Part shown: piece by piece, positions 52,924-62,502 of the stretch
Layout of the letters: each line of letters begins with the position of its first letter
Numbering within the stretch: position 1 is the stretch's first letter
Assembly (NCBI GenBank): GCA_036377675.1
Contig: DASUXY010000040.1
Location: 1-64,000, forward strand
Reading direction: 5' to 3'
Source: DASUXY01 sp036377675
GTDB taxonomy: Bacteria; Bacillota; Bacilli; Bacillales; Amphibacillaceae
DNA: 64,000 nucleotides
The notes under the pieces: model-generated
What the model saw: only the letters and a program-made list of their open reading frames with translations
Told to the model about the DNA's origin: nothing
Databases searched by the model: none
Translations under genes and position numbers: made by a program

Positions 52924-53011
52924 ATGTAAACCTATAATTGATGTCCCTAGTCGACAGCCTAACAATCACTAAATGTTATCCTTTTCATAGATCACTAATC
53001 TGTTGTTCGAC

Positions 53012-53056
53012 AAAAGTAAAAGGCTGTCCCAAAAGCTTAGCTTCGGTGACAACCTT
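53012..53056 (-). terminator. accD-accA terminator
   Basis: AAGGCTGTCCC (53020-53030) pairs with GGTGACAACCTT (53045-53056) with one bulge and one wobble, followed on the minus strand by TTTACTTTTG. It lies just below the accA stop. Confidence 0.8.
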
Positions 53057-53061
53057 CTCGA

Positions 53062-54018
53062 TTAAACTTCTTTAAAATCGCCAATCTGTTTATATTTTTG
53101 CCATCTTCTTTCCAATAGTTGTGTTGTCGACAATTGCTGAAGCTCTTTTAAAGACTGCTCCAAGACGATGTCGATATTATCGGCTTGATAAGTTAAATCG
53201 TGATGAGCTCCGCCACGTGGCTCGGGAATAATTTTATCAATGACACCGAGCTTATGTAAGTCGTAGGAAGTAATCCTCAACGTTTCGGCTGCTTTCTTTG
53301 CCAAACCGGCATCTTTCCATAACAATGCAGCAGCACCTTCGGGAGAGATGACCGAATAGGTCGAGTTTTCCAGCATATGAATATGGTCACCAACGCCTAA
53401 AGCTAAAGCTCCACCACTCCCACCTTCTCCGATGACGATACAAACAATGGGTACTTGTAAACCGGCCATTTCCATTAAACTTGTCGCAATCGCTTCACTT
53501 TGCCCACGTTCTTCAGCCGCTTTGCCGGGATACGCTCCTTTTGTATCAATAAAGCAAATAATCGGCCGGTTAAATTTTTCGGCTTGTTTCATATGACGTA
53601 ATGCTTTTCGATAACCTTCAGGATGTGGCATGCCGAAATTTCTTCTAACGTTTCCTTTCGTATCTTTTCCACGTTGATGACCGATAATCGTAACAGGCAA
53701 CTCTTTGTAAAAAGCAATACCAGCTACAATCGCTTCGTCATCTCCGTAATAGCGATCACCGTGAAATTCTATAAAGTCGGTAAATATTTCCCCAATATAA
53801 TCTAACGTAGTCGGTCTTTGTTGATGTCTAGCAAGTTGAACACGGTCCCATGGGGTTAAATTACTGTATATGTTTTCTTCTAAGTCTTCGAGCCTTTGTT
53901 CTAACGATTCGATTTCTTTTGATAAATCCACTCCACTATTTTTCGTGAACTTTTTAAGCTCAGTGATCTTGTCTTTTAATTCAATCATTGGCTTTTCAAA
54001 TTGTAAAATTTGCCTCAT
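53062..54018 (-). CDS. accA: Acetyl-CoA carboxylase carboxyltransferase alpha subunit
   Basis: A 318-residue subunit that with AccD moves the carboxyl group from carboxybiotin to acetyl-CoA, the first step of fatty-acid synthesis. The N-terminal coiled helices (LQFEKPMIELKDKITELKK) and the crotonase-fold core GGIAF-like AIVAGIAFYKELPVTIIGHQ, NFGMPHPEGYRKALR, IDTKGAYPGKAAEERGQSEA and IGEGGSGGALALGVGD are complete. Its ATG overlaps the accD stop, giving coupled translation. Confidence 0.97.
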   Translation of the reverse strand: MRQILQFEKPMIELKDKITELKKFTKNSGVDLSKEIESLEQRLEDLEENIYSNLTPWDRVQLARHQQRPTTLDYIGEIFTDFIEFHGDRYYGDDEAIVAGIAFYKELPVTIIGHQRGKDTKGNVRRNFGMPHPEGYRKALRHMKQAEKFNRPIICFIDTKGAYPGKAAEERGQSEAIATSLMEMAGLQVPIVCIVIGEGGSGGALALGVGDHIHMLENSTYSVISPEGAAALLWKDAGLAKKAAETLRITSYDLHKLGVIDKIIPEPRGGAHHDLTYQADNIDIVLEQSLKELQQLSTTQLLERRWQKYKQIGDFKEV

Positions 54019-54878
54019 GATGGTTTTTCACCCTTCGCATGAATTTTCAGGATGGTTACTAATAAATCTTTGAGATCATGTCGATGGACGACTTTATCCA
54101 ATTGACCATGTTTCATTAAAAATTCAGCTGTTTGAAAATCATCTGGAAGCTTTTCGCGAATCGTTTGCTCAATAATTCGCCTCCCTGCAAAACCGATTAA
54201 AGCACCTGGCTCAGCAAGATTGTAATCACCTAATGAAGCGAAACTAGCTGAAACCCCTCCTGTCGTTGGATGGGTCATTACAGAGATCATCAATCCACCC
54301 GCTTCCGAAAACCTCTTAATAGCAACAGAAGTCTTCGTCATTTGCATTAAACTTAACACACCTTCTTGCATCCGCGCCCCACCAGAGGCTGTAAAAATAA
54401 TGAACGGGAGGGATTCATCTTTTGCCCGTTCAATCGCTCGAGTAATTTTTTCTCCGACAACCGATCCCATACTACCCATACGAAAACGTGCATCCATTAC
54501 AGCAAAACTTGTTGGTTGCCCAGCAATAAATCCTTTCCCAGTGACGACACCTTCGTTTAAACCGGTTTTTTGTTGGTCGTTTGCTAACTTCTCTTCATAA
54601 TCTGGAAAATCGAGAGGATTATTAGATGTTAATTGTTCGTCCCATTCAACGAACGTATCTTCATCAAATAGACTATCAATACGTTCCCAAGCGTTTAACA
54701 TATGGTGAAATCCACAATTCGGACAGACATTTAAATTTTTTTTCATTTCTTTTCGATAGTAAATTTTATAACAATTGTTACATTTTTTCATGATTCCTTC
54801 AGGGATATCTAATTTCGTCTCTTCATTGGGAATCGTTGCATACTTTCTTTTTCGATTCGCAAATAAATTTTTAAGCAT
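54015..54878 (-). CDS. accD: Acetyl-CoA carboxylase carboxyltransferase beta subunit
   Basis: A 287-residue partner of AccA. The N-terminal zinc ribbon KKCNNCYKIYYRKEM followed by NVCPNCGFHH is intact, then the carboxyltransferase core with AVMDARFRMGSMGSVVGEKI, FTASGGARMQEGVLSLMQM and HPTTGGVSASFASLGD. The start is ATG 54878, behind AAGGGGG. The in-frame ATG at 54902 has no ribosome site. It is in an operon with accA. Confidence 0.96.
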   Translation of the reverse strand: MLKNLFANRKRKYATIPNEETKLDIPEGIMKKCNNCYKIYYRKEMKKNLNVCPNCGFHHMLNAWERIDSLFDEDTFVEWDEQLTSNNPLDFPDYEEKLANDQQKTGLNEGVVTGKGFIAGQPTSFAVMDARFRMGSMGSVVGEKITRAIERAKDESLPFIIFTASGGARMQEGVLSLMQMTKTSVAIKRFSEAGGLMISVMTHPTTGGVSASFASLGDYNLAEPGALIGFAGRRIIEQTIREKLPDDFQTAEFLMKHGQLDKVVHRHDLKDLLVTILKIHAKGEKPS

Positions 54879-55124
54879 GTAGTTCCCCCTTATCTTAGAC
54901 AATTGTTCCGCGACTTTAACAGGTGAATATGTTACAACTTCACTTGTTGAGTCATTTCACGAAGAAAACATATCTCCATAATCATCATCACCCGAAATGA
55001 AGTTATTTAACCTCCATCCTTAAAAAAAATAGTGTACGCCTTGCATGGTCCTTAAAAACTGGGTGTTATAAACTGATCAAACCTCTCTGATTTCATCCAG
55101 ATGACTAAACATCGTCATCGTTTT

Positions 55125-56375
55125 TTAACGATTAGGGCATTTCTCGTTTATATGTGTCAAATCTCGTGTTTTTTGAGCGATTTCTTCTGGATCTACTTGC
55201 AAACGTGCGACACCTGATTCCATCGCTGCTTTTGCTACACTTGCTGCAACTGATGGTGCAACCCGTGGATCAAATGGAGCGGGGATAACATAATCTTCAT
55301 GTAACTCATCTTCTGTAATGAGTGAGGCAATTGCTTCAGCCGCTGCAATTTTCATTTTTTCGTTAATTCTTGTTGCACGGACGTCTAATGCGCCTCGAAA
55401 AATACCTGGAAATGCTAAAACGTTATTTACTTGATTCGGGAAGTCTGATCGTCCAGTTCCAATGATCCGTGCCCCACTTTGTTTCGCAAGATCTGGCATT
55501 ATTTCTGGCTCCGGATTTGCCATAGCAAATAGAATGGGATCATCATTCATCTGTTTAATCATCTCTTTTGTTAATGCGCCCCCAACAGACACACCGATAA
55601 ACACATCCGCACCGACGAGAACATCAGCTAATGAACCTTCTTCTTTATTCGAATTTGTTATCTTTGCTACTTGTTCCTTAATGGCGTTCATCCGGTAAGG
55701 GCGCCCTTCATAAATGGCACCCTTTGAATCGCACATAATGATATTGCGAACACCTAAACTGTGCAATAAACGAATAATCGCGATACCCGCGGCACCAGCA
55801 CCATTCGCGACCACTTTAATATTAGAAAACGATTTTCCGACTAATTTTAATGCATTCATTAAACCAGCAACTGTAACAATAGCTGTACCGTGTTGATCAT
55901 CATGAAAAATTGGAATGTTCATTTCCTTTTTTAAGCGTTCCTCAATAATAAAACAATTTGGAGATGCTATATCTTCCAAATTTACACCACCAAATGCCGG
56001 TTCAATTAATTTTACAGTTTCAACAATTTTTTCGACATCATTTGTATTTAGACAAATCGGGAATGAATCAACTCCAGCAAAGCTTTTAAAAAGAACTGAC
56101 TTTCCTTCCATAACTGGTAAAGATGCCTCAGGACCAATATTTCCTAATCCTAAAACAGCTGAACCATCACTTACAACAGCTACCATGTTCCCCTTCATCG
56201 TATAATCATAAACGGTTTCTTTACGATCATAGATTTCCTTACATGGTTCAGCAACTCCTGGGGAGTATGCTAAACTCAATTCATTTGAGTTTTGAACAGA
56301 AACTTTCGAGTGTGTTGAAAGCTTCCCTTGATTAACCTTATGTATATGCAAGGCTTCATCTCGCAAACGTTTCAC
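55125..56375 (-). CDS. ytsJ: NAD(P)-dependent malic enzyme, YtsJ type
   Basis: A 416-residue short-form malic enzyme that converts malate to pyruvate and CO2. The signature SLAYSPGVAEPCKEI, the metal-binding acidic cluster in IFHDDQHGTAIV and the nucleotide fold VVANGAGAAGIAIIRLL are clear. B. subtilis YtsJ, the NADP-preferring main malic enzyme, has about the same length and the same place between accD and dnaE. The start is GTG 56375, nine bases after AAGGAGTG. A FadR-like palindrome is 180 bases upstream. Cofactor preference is inferred only. Confidence 0.93.
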   Translation of the reverse strand: MKRLRDEALHIHKVNQGKLSTHSKVSVQNSNELSLAYSPGVAEPCKEIYDRKETVYDYTMKGNMVAVVSDGSAVLGLGNIGPEASLPVMEGKSVLFKSFAGVDSFPICLNTNDVEKIVETVKLIEPAFGGVNLEDIASPNCFIIEERLKKEMNIPIFHDDQHGTAIVTVAGLMNALKLVGKSFSNIKVVANGAGAAGIAIIRLLHSLGVRNIIMCDSKGAIYEGRPYRMNAIKEQVAKITNSNKEEGSLADVLVGADVFIGVSVGGALTKEMIKQMNDDPILFAMANPEPEIMPDLAKQSGARIIGTGRSDFPNQVNNVLAFPGIFRGALDVRATRINEKMKIAAAEAIASLITEDELHEDYVIPAPFDPRVAPSVAASVAKAAMESGVARLQVDPEEIAQKTRDLTHINEKCPNR

Positions 56376-56558
56376 GTTTATATCACTCCTTTTTTTGCAA
56401 TGATAGGCTTTGAGTCGATGATGATTGCGGTGAAATCTTCTTAGATGAATATAATTATCTGTAAATACCTAACATTCCAAAATTATTTCCGTATAAAATG
56501 TATTATAAACTACTGTTATTTTAGACGCTTTACAAGTGCTTAAATTACGTTAAAAAGG

Positions 56559-56576
56559 TGAATGATTATTCATTTT
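56559..56576. promoter_or_regulatory. FadR-like palindrome upstream of the malic enzyme gene
   Basis: TGAATGATTATTCATTTT agrees with the FadR box TGAATGANTANTCATTCA at all but the last two positions. It is 180-200 bases above the malic enzyme start and 80 bases below the dnaE stop. FadR control of malic enzyme is not something I know from B. subtilis, so this is a sequence match only. Confidence 0.4.
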
Positions 56577-56655
56577 TCTAGTAAAGAAGTCTAAACATTG
56601 ACTCCTTCATTATAACAAATGGCAATTTTGTGTAAAGAGTGAAATGAATAAACAA

Positions 56656-59600
56656 TTATTTTACAACTACATTTTTCCTTCCAAAATAGTTATATAACGT
56701 TTGTAAACACACTTCATTAAGTTGAATTAAATAATCATCCGTAAGTCGATATGCCCGCTTGCTTTGCGGGTGATAGATGATAATTGGCATTTTCCCCGAG
56801 CATTCGCGAGTTAACTGTTTAATAAAATCCAACGCTTCCTCACTCGATTGTTTCGTTAATTTAATAAACAAGTGCTCCGTCGGTGCAAAATTTTCCGCAT
56901 CAAACGGCTTCATTGCTCTTACTAATAATTGTTTGCGATCATTTCGATCCTCAACTTGACCTTGAAGCGTAACGACCATCTCCTCTTGCAACCATCGATT
57001 TATTTTTCGAAACAAATCCGGGAAAACAACGGCCTCGATTTCATTCGTTTCATCACTAAGAGTTACGAAAGCCATCCGGTCTCCACGTTTCGTTCGAATC
57101 GGTTTCACCGCTTGGATAATCGCTGTACTTTTTATTTTCATTCGTTCCTTTAGCTTCTGAATGTTTTGAATGGTTACAAATCCTTGTTTCCGTAATTGTT
57201 TACGGTATTGTTGCAACGGATGACTCGAAATATATGTCCCGAGCAATTCTTTTTCATCGGCTAGTTTTTTTACTTGACTAAAGTCTTCAATATCCACATA
57301 AGACATTTGTAAAGTAAGTTCATCTTGAAACAAACTTGCTTGACCGACAAATTCCTTGAACAACTCTCCACGTTCAATTGCTTGATCCAATGAGGCAAGT
57401 AAACTCGCACGATTGGAATACGTTTCATCAAACGCTCCTGCTAAGATCAGTTGTTCAATAACCTTTCGATTAACAACTTTTAGTGGTACGCGTAAACAAA
57501 AGTCAAACAAGTGTTTAAATGGGCCTTGTTTCCTTGCCTTTACAATTTCCTTCACAACTTGGTTACCGATGCCCTTAATAGCTAATAAACCCATCCGGAT
57601 ACCTTGTTGTTCGACTGTATATTTTCCAATACTTTTATTAATGGATGGTGGGGCGATGGTGACGTTTAATTCCTTCAGTTCCTTAATATATGTGCGTGAT
57701 TTTTTTTGTTGATTTAAAACCGAACTTAGTAATTCTGCAAAAAAATATTTCGGATAATGTGTCTTTAAATACGCTAATTGATACGATATTTTACTATAAG
57801 CGACCGCATGGCTTTTAGGGAAGCCATAATTGGAAAACTTCATAATCCAGTGAAATAGTTCTTCGGCAACTTGTTGATCATATCCGTGTGTAAGGCACCC
57901 TTGAATAAATTTTTCTCTCTGTTTCGTAATCATCCGTTCGTTCTTTTTGCTAATCGCTCTTCTCAACAAATCCGCTTGGCCTAATGAATAGCCCGCAATT
58001 TTGTGAGCAATTTGCATGATCTGTTCTTGGTAAATAAGCACACCGTATGTCGATTTTAAAATCGGCTCTAAATCCGAATGAGGATAATCGACACGTTGAC
58101 GCTTATGCTTGCGATCAATATACACTTGAATAAACTCCATCGGACCCGGGCGATAGAGAGCATTAACAGCAACAATATCTTCAAAAGCGGTTGGCTTTAG
58201 GCGAGCGAGCACTCGTTTCATACCGTTTGATTCCAATTGAAAAATTCCATTCGTCTTTCCTCGTTGCAACAATTGAAACGTTTGATCATCATGATGAGGA
58301 ATTTTTTTTAATGTAATCTGTTTGTTCTCTCCTAAGCGAATGGAATGTACGATTCGCTCTAATAAAGTTAGATTGCGCAATCCGAGAAAATCGATTTTCA
58401 AAAGTCCTAATGCTTCTAACTCATCCATTGAATATTGGGTTAATCGCATCCCATTTGCTCCAATCGTAAGCGGAACATGTTGGATGAGCGGTTGTTCACT
58501 AATAATAACTCCAGCTGCGTGGGTCGATATATGCCTTGGTAATCCTTCCAATGTAACAGCTATCGAAAAAAACAACTGTAACGTTTTAGATTGGTTCATA
58601 TATTCCTTTAATTCTTTTTCCGTTGCTACTATTTCTCTTAACGTTTGCCCCGATTGCACAGGAATATGCCGTAAAATAAAAGCAGCATCTCGCTCGTCCA
58701 CATTACATGTTTTGATCATCTCTCGTACGACTGACCGAGCCGCAAAAGTACCAAATGTTATGATTTGAGCAACATGCTCACTTCCATATTTCTGACGAAC
58801 GTATTCGATCACTTCATCTCGGCGGTGGTCCGAAAAATCGATATCGATATCAGGCATCGTAATCCGCTCTGGATTTAGAAATCGTTCAAATAATAAATCG
58901 TGCTTTATCGGGTCTACTTCCGTGATATTAAGCACATAGGCAACGACGGAACCTGCTGAAGAACCTCTCCCAGGCCCAACTAATATGTTATTCTCTTTTG
59001 CATACTTTACAAAGTCCCAAACGATTAAAAAGTAATCACTAAAGCCCATCGTTTGAATGATTTCGAGTTCATAGGCCAGTCGCTTCGTAATTTCCTCAGT
59101 AACGGTTTTATATGTTGCTTTTACTTGACGCCAGCAAAGTTTTTCTAAATACTCGTGAGCGGTCATATCTTTTGGAACGGGATATGTAGGTAGTTTCCGT
59201 TTTGTAAAATCCAATGAAACGTGACACTTTGCTGCGACTCTTTCCGTTTCCTGTAACACTTCTGGCCAAACCGCGCCAAATATCCGTTCCATTTCTATCT
59301 CTGTTCGTAAATGACGTTGCTTACGAGTTGGGTCCATTTTTTGTGGAGAACATTTTTTTCCGTCTTTCATCGCCTGTAAACAATCATAAGCTAGGTCATC
59401 GCCTGCATTGAGATAGCGCACATCATGAATAGCAACGACAGGTATTCGGTACGTTTCTTGAAAAGCTTGAACAGGTTTATGTAGTGTTCGTTCACTTTGC
59501 AGTCCATGATCGGCTATTCCTAAATAAAAATCGCCTCGTGCGAACATCTCTTCCCACTGTTTTACATGGTCATGAATTTGTTCATAAGATGCCTCATGAA

Positions 59601-60000
59601 ATTGCTGTTTAAGCTTGCTTGTATGAACGGGTAAAATACAAATAAGATCTTTCGTATATTGTCTTAAATCCGTTTTTGCTAGCGATAATTGCTCATGTAA
59701 GTTAATGTGACTGCTTATCTTGATTAACTGTTGATAGCCTTTATTATTTTTAGCTAAAAGAATGACTTGCTCGGTCGTTTGCTCTTCATCGATGACGTGA
59801 ATGCTCAGTCCGATAATCGGCTTTATGCCATATCGTTTGCACATTTTATAAAATGGAATGACTCCATATAAAACATTTTCATCCGTTAAAGCAATTGCTT
59901 CAAAGCCTAGTTCGAAAGCTTTTTTAACTAATTTTTCAATTGTGATCGTACTATCCATCAAGCTATATCCACTTCTGACTTGTAAATGTGTGAATGACAT
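56656..60000 (-). CDS. dnaE: DNA polymerase III alpha subunit DnaE
   Basis: A 1114-residue C-family polymerase of the DnaE type used with PolC in Firmicutes, mainly on lagging-strand primers. It has an N-terminal PHP domain (FTHLQVRSGYSLMDS), a palm with the catalytic aspartates in PDIDIDFSDHRRDEV and the earlier VGPGRGSSAGSVVAYVL, fingers (RPGPMEFIQVYIDRK), HhH (RMGLLAIKGIGNQVV) and an OB domain (AVKPIRTKRGDRMAFVTLSDE). Length equals that of B. subtilis DnaE. ATG after AAAGGTGGGG. It is divergent from ytrH. Confidence 0.96.
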   Translation of the reverse strand: MSFTHLQVRSGYSLMDSTITIEKLVKKAFELGFEAIALTDENVLYGVIPFYKMCKRYGIKPIIGLSIHVIDEEQTTEQVILLAKNNKGYQQLIKISSHINLHEQLSLAKTDLRQYTKDLICILPVHTSKLKQQFHEASYEQIHDHVKQWEEMFARGDFYLGIADHGLQSERTLHKPVQAFQETYRIPVVAIHDVRYLNAGDDLAYDCLQAMKDGKKCSPQKMDPTRKQRHLRTEIEMERIFGAVWPEVLQETERVAAKCHVSLDFTKRKLPTYPVPKDMTAHEYLEKLCWRQVKATYKTVTEEITKRLAYELEIIQTMGFSDYFLIVWDFVKYAKENNILVGPGRGSSAGSVVAYVLNITEVDPIKHDLLFERFLNPERITMPDIDIDFSDHRRDEVIEYVRQKYGSEHVAQIITFGTFAARSVVREMIKTCNVDERDAAFILRHIPVQSGQTLREIVATEKELKEYMNQSKTLQLFFSIAVTLEGLPRHISTHAAGVIISEQPLIQHVPLTIGANGMRLTQYSMDELEALGLLKIDFLGLRNLTLLERIVHSIRLGENKQITLKKIPHHDDQTFQLLQRGKTNGIFQLESNGMKRVLARLKPTAFEDIVAVNALYRPGPMEFIQVYIDRKHKRQRVDYPHSDLEPILKSTYGVLIYQEQIMQIAHKIAGYSLGQADLLRRAISKKNERMITKQREKFIQGCLTHGYDQQVAEELFHWIMKFSNYGFPKSHAVAYSKISYQLAYLKTHYPKYFFAELLSSVLNQQKKSRTYIKELKELNVTIAPPSINKSIGKYTVEQQGIRMGLLAIKGIGNQVVKEIVKARKQGPFKHLFDFCLRVPLKVVNRKVIEQLILAGAFDETYSNRASLLASLDQAIERGELFKEFVGQASLFQDELTLQMSYVDIEDFSQVKKLADEKELLGTYISSHPLQQYRKQLRKQGFVTIQNIQKLKERMKIKSTAIIQAVKPIRTKRGDRMAFVTLSDETNEIEAVVFPDLFRKINRWLQEEMVVTLQGQVEDRNDRKQLLVRAMKPFDAENFAPTEHLFIKLTKQSSEEALDFIKQLTRECSGKMPIIIYHPQSKRAYRLTDDYLIQLNEVCLQTLYNYFGRKNVVVK

Positions 60001-60076
60001 ACGACCCCACCTTTAAATAGTCTGCATCTATTATATCGAATGAAACATTTCTATGCATGAAACACTATCTTGTTAA

Positions 60077-60104
60077 TCATATGTTGTCCATCGGCACATA
60101 TAAT
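60077..60104 (+). promoter_or_regulatory. Sigma-E-like promoter of ytrH-ytrI
   Basis: TCATAT (60077-60082), a 14-bp spacer and CATATAAT (60097-60104) fit the sigma-E pattern (ATA-type -35, CATACAAT-like -10) and lie 28 bases above the ytrH ATG. The ytrH-ytrI operon is sigma-E dependent in B. subtilis. Confidence 0.65.
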
Positions 60105-60132
60105 GATAAAAGTACAGCTCATGGGGAAGTGT

Positions 60133-60471
60133 ATGCATATGCACGAACGATTTTTCACTTCTTTTATCCATTGTTACTTTATCGCATTCGGTGTAGTTAT
60201 CGGAGGTGCGTTAATCGGAAGCATCGGTTCATTTGTAACAGGAGAAGCCCCCTTAACCGCAATGGGGCGAATTGCTAAAGGGTTGCGCATTTGGGCGATC
60301 GTAGCAGCTATTGGGGGAACATTTGATGCAATTGCTAGTTTAGAAAGGGGTTTTCTAGACGGATCCACCGTCGATCTCGTCAAACAATTGTTATTGATCC
60401 TTTCGGCAATGGGTGGAGTAAAAACAGCAATCATTTTAATTGAATGGATGATTCAGGAAGGTGTTTCATAA
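60133..60471 (+). CDS. ytrH: Sporulation protein YtrH
   Basis: A 112-residue integral membrane protein with about three hydrophobic segments (FFTSFIHCYFIAFGVVIGGALIG; IWAIVAAIGGTFDAI; LLLILSAMGGVKTAI). The core GEAPLTAMGRIAKGLRIWAIVAAIGGTFDA is typical of the YtrH family, a mother-cell membrane protein needed for efficient sporulation. The start is ATG 60133, behind GGGGAAG. The frame extends to 60070, but through the sigma-E-like promoter. It overlaps ytrI by one base (TAATG). Confidence 0.88.
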   Translation: MHMHERFFTSFIHCYFIAFGVVIGGALIGSIGSFVTGEAPLTAMGRIAKGLRIWAIVAAIGGTFDAIASLERGFLDGSTVDLVKQLLLILSAMGGVKTAIILIEWMIQEGVS

Positions 60472-60974
60472 TGCATGTGCCACCGTACTATAAAAAAAAG
60501 AGTTGGCAACGTTTAATGATCGGTGCCTTTTTTGGTGCGGTGATTGCCTATTGTCTATTTATGTTTATGTATGGAAAAATGTACGAACAGATGATAGAAG
60601 AAAACTTAGATTTACAAGTGGAACTGTCCGATCTGAAAAAGCATAATGAAGCCCTTTTAAAAGATAATGAAGATTTAGATGAACAATCAAAAAAACGAGT
60701 CACTATTAATTCGATAGAAACTGAATTGATCCATGCGAAAGAATTGCGACTCGATCCTTTAATTGTTCATCAATTAGAAGAATTAATAAAGGATGATATT
60801 GGCCATCTGATTGGACAAGATGTTGCAGTCATCAGTAAAAGTGATCGATTGTTAATTTCTACGCTTGAGAACAAAACATATAACATTGATGATTTTTCAT
60901 ATCGATTACATATAAAAAAACTAATCATTTCACAGCAATTAAAAATTACTGCCCACGTAAAACTTGGGGCTTGA
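60471..60974 (+). CDS. ytrI: Sporulation protein YtrI
   Basis: A 167-residue protein with one membrane helix (about residues 18-38: GAFFGAVIAYCLFMFMYG) and then a coiled coil (EENLDLQVELSDLKKHNEALLKDNEDLDEQ) and a small C-terminal alpha/beta domain. It matches YtrI of B. subtilis, which acts with YtrH in sporulation. The start is ATG 60471, overlapping the ytrH stop. It is most likely bitopic in the mother-cell membrane. Confidence 0.86.
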   Translation: MHVPPYYKKKSWQRLMIGAFFGAVIAYCLFMFMYGKMYEQMIEENLDLQVELSDLKKHNEALLKDNEDLDEQSKKRVTINSIETELIHAKELRLDPLIVHQLEELIKDDIGHLIGQDVAVISKSDRLLISTLENKTYNIDDFSYRLHIKKLIISQQLKITAHVKLGA

Positions 60975-61054
60975 TGAATGATGATCTGCACCACGTATTC
61001 AATCGCTCTTTCTAATCTATCATTCGGCAATTGTTCACAAATATTTTTTTATAA

Positions 61055-61086
61055 AAAAACGTGCTAAGAAAACATAGCACGTTTTT
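61055..61086. terminator. Bidirectional terminator between ytrI and nrnA
   Basis: AAAAACGTGCTA (61055-61066) pairs perfectly with TAGCACGTTTTT (61075-61086) around an 8-nt loop, with A and T runs on both sides. It ends ytrH-ytrI on plus and nrnA on minus. Confidence 0.92.
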
Positions 61087-61093
61087 CATCTTT

Positions 61094-62050
61094 TTATTCA
61101 TCTGAGGAAAGATTGTTTGCACATACTTTTTCCAGATCATGAACTAAGTCATCGGCTGCTTTCCAACTTGTAATCGATGCTCCTGCAGCAAGGGGGTGGC
61201 CCCCACCGCCATATTTTGCAGCAATTGTATTAATGACCGGGCCTTTTGAACGAATTCTTACGCGAATCGCTTCTTCTTCTTCAACAAAGATCGCCCATGC
61301 CTTCACACCGATAATATCTCCAAATACACCGACAATTTGACCGGTTTCGAGTGGATCGACACCGTATGTTTGTAATATTTCTTTCGTCAACTTAACAGAA
61401 CTAACCCCTGTCGATGTAAGGTTGAAGTTTTTTAAAATATAGCCTCTCAACCTGGCAACATTCTCTTTAATGCTATATAAATGTGCATACAACTGCGGCC
61501 GATCAAAGTGATAGTCAACGAGATCAGTTGCATATTGGAACGTTTTTTGTGTCGTACTCGGAAACAAAAATCTTCCCGTATCTCCGACGATACCTGCGTA
61601 TAAAAGTCTGGCAGCTTCTGAATTCATCTGCAATCCTTCTTCTTTACCGTGCAGATAAAGTTCATAAATCATTTCGGAAGTAGAACTTGCTGTTGTATCG
61701 ACCCATTGAATATCTCCGTATTCATCAACATTCGGATGATGATCTATTTTAATGAGTTGATCACCCGATGTATAGCGCTTATCATCAATCCGATCCGTAT
61801 TTGCGGTGTCACAGACGATGACTAAGGCTTCCTCATAAACGGATTCATCAATCTCATCCATCCGAACTAAAAATGTGTAAGCTGGGTCTTCTTTTCCAAC
61901 GATCCACACTTTTTTATTCGGAAACGATTGTTGTATAACCTCTTTTAATCCAGCTTGTGACCCGAGGGCATCTGGGTCTGGGCGGACATGCCGATGAATA
62001 ATAATCGTATCGTATTGTTTAATCGCTTGAATAATTTGATCTAGTTTCAT
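61094..62050 (-). CDS. nrnA: Bifunctional oligoribonuclease/pAp phosphatase NrnA
   Basis: A 318-residue DHH/DHHA1 phosphodiesterase that degrades nano-RNAs and dephosphorylates pAp. Motifs are I (HRHVRPDPDALGSQ), II (VIVCDTANTDRID), III (IKIDHHPNVDEYGDIQWVD) and IV-like (YAGIVGDTGRFLF). The C-terminal DHHA1 substrate domain ends in KYGGGGHPLAAGASI. This corresponds to B. subtilis YtqI. ATG after AAAGGGAG. It is convergent with ytrI. Confidence 0.95.
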   Translation of the reverse strand: MKLDQIIQAIKQYDTIIIHRHVRPDPDALGSQAGLKEVIQQSFPNKKVWIVGKEDPAYTFLVRMDEIDESVYEEALVIVCDTANTDRIDDKRYTSGDQLIKIDHHPNVDEYGDIQWVDTTASSTSEMIYELYLHGKEEGLQMNSEAARLLYAGIVGDTGRFLFPSTTQKTFQYATDLVDYHFDRPQLYAHLYSIKENVARLRGYILKNFNLTSTGVSSVKLTKEILQTYGVDPLETGQIVGVFGDIIGVKAWAIFVEEEEAIRVRIRSKGPVINTIAAKYGGGGHPLAAGASITSWKAADDLVHDLEKVCANNLSSDE

Positions 62051-62190
62051 AAATTATACTCCCTTTGCTTACATAGCTTGTTTATTTTCATTGAATATCA
62101 TTCACAACTTATCTTTCTGGAAAAATTCATCTATAAGAGATACAATATACGAGTAAGTTTACTACAAAAATGACTATAGGAGTAGAGTAA

Positions 62191-62499
62191 ATGATTATTA
62201 TTTTTCCGATTATTATCGTCATATCAATTGTTCTCTATATCTATTATAAAGTAGCTATCCTCCGAACGAAGGATCAATTGACACAAGCATATTTCAACGG
62301 GCGAGCGCGCACTTTCCTCGGTAGCTTTGTCCTCTTCTTTGGGATTAATCAATACATATTTTATGAAACAAAGTTTTCCCTATTCGTCGGCATCATTTTT
62401 GTAATTCTCGGTGGGTTACAAATGTATGATGGATTTAAGGAAGCGAAACATTACCAAAAAGAATGGCGTCGCCTCAATGGACCGTCAAGTAAACTGTGA
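62191..62499 (+). CDS. ytpI: YtpI family membrane protein
   Basis: A 102-residue protein with three hydrophobic segments (residues 2-22, 45-62, 66-84) and a basic C-terminus (EAKHYQKEWRRLN). It matches the YtpI family found between ytoI and nrnA in Bacillus. The RTKDQLTQAYFNGRARTFLGSF loop is its most conserved part. Function is unknown. ATG after ATAGGAGTAGAG. It is convergent with ytoI, with only 3 nt between stops. Confidence 0.82.
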   Translation: MIIIFPIIIVISIVLYIYYKVAILRTKDQLTQAYFNGRARTFLGSFVLFFGINQYIFYETKFSLFVGIIFVILGGLQMYDGFKEAKHYQKEWRRLNGPSSKL

Positions 62500-62502
62500 C
62501 TT

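Noticed and set aside
58322..58768. 148-codon plus-strand frame inside dnaE
   Set aside because: Antisense to the catalytic core of DnaE. No homologue-like pattern and no ribosome site.
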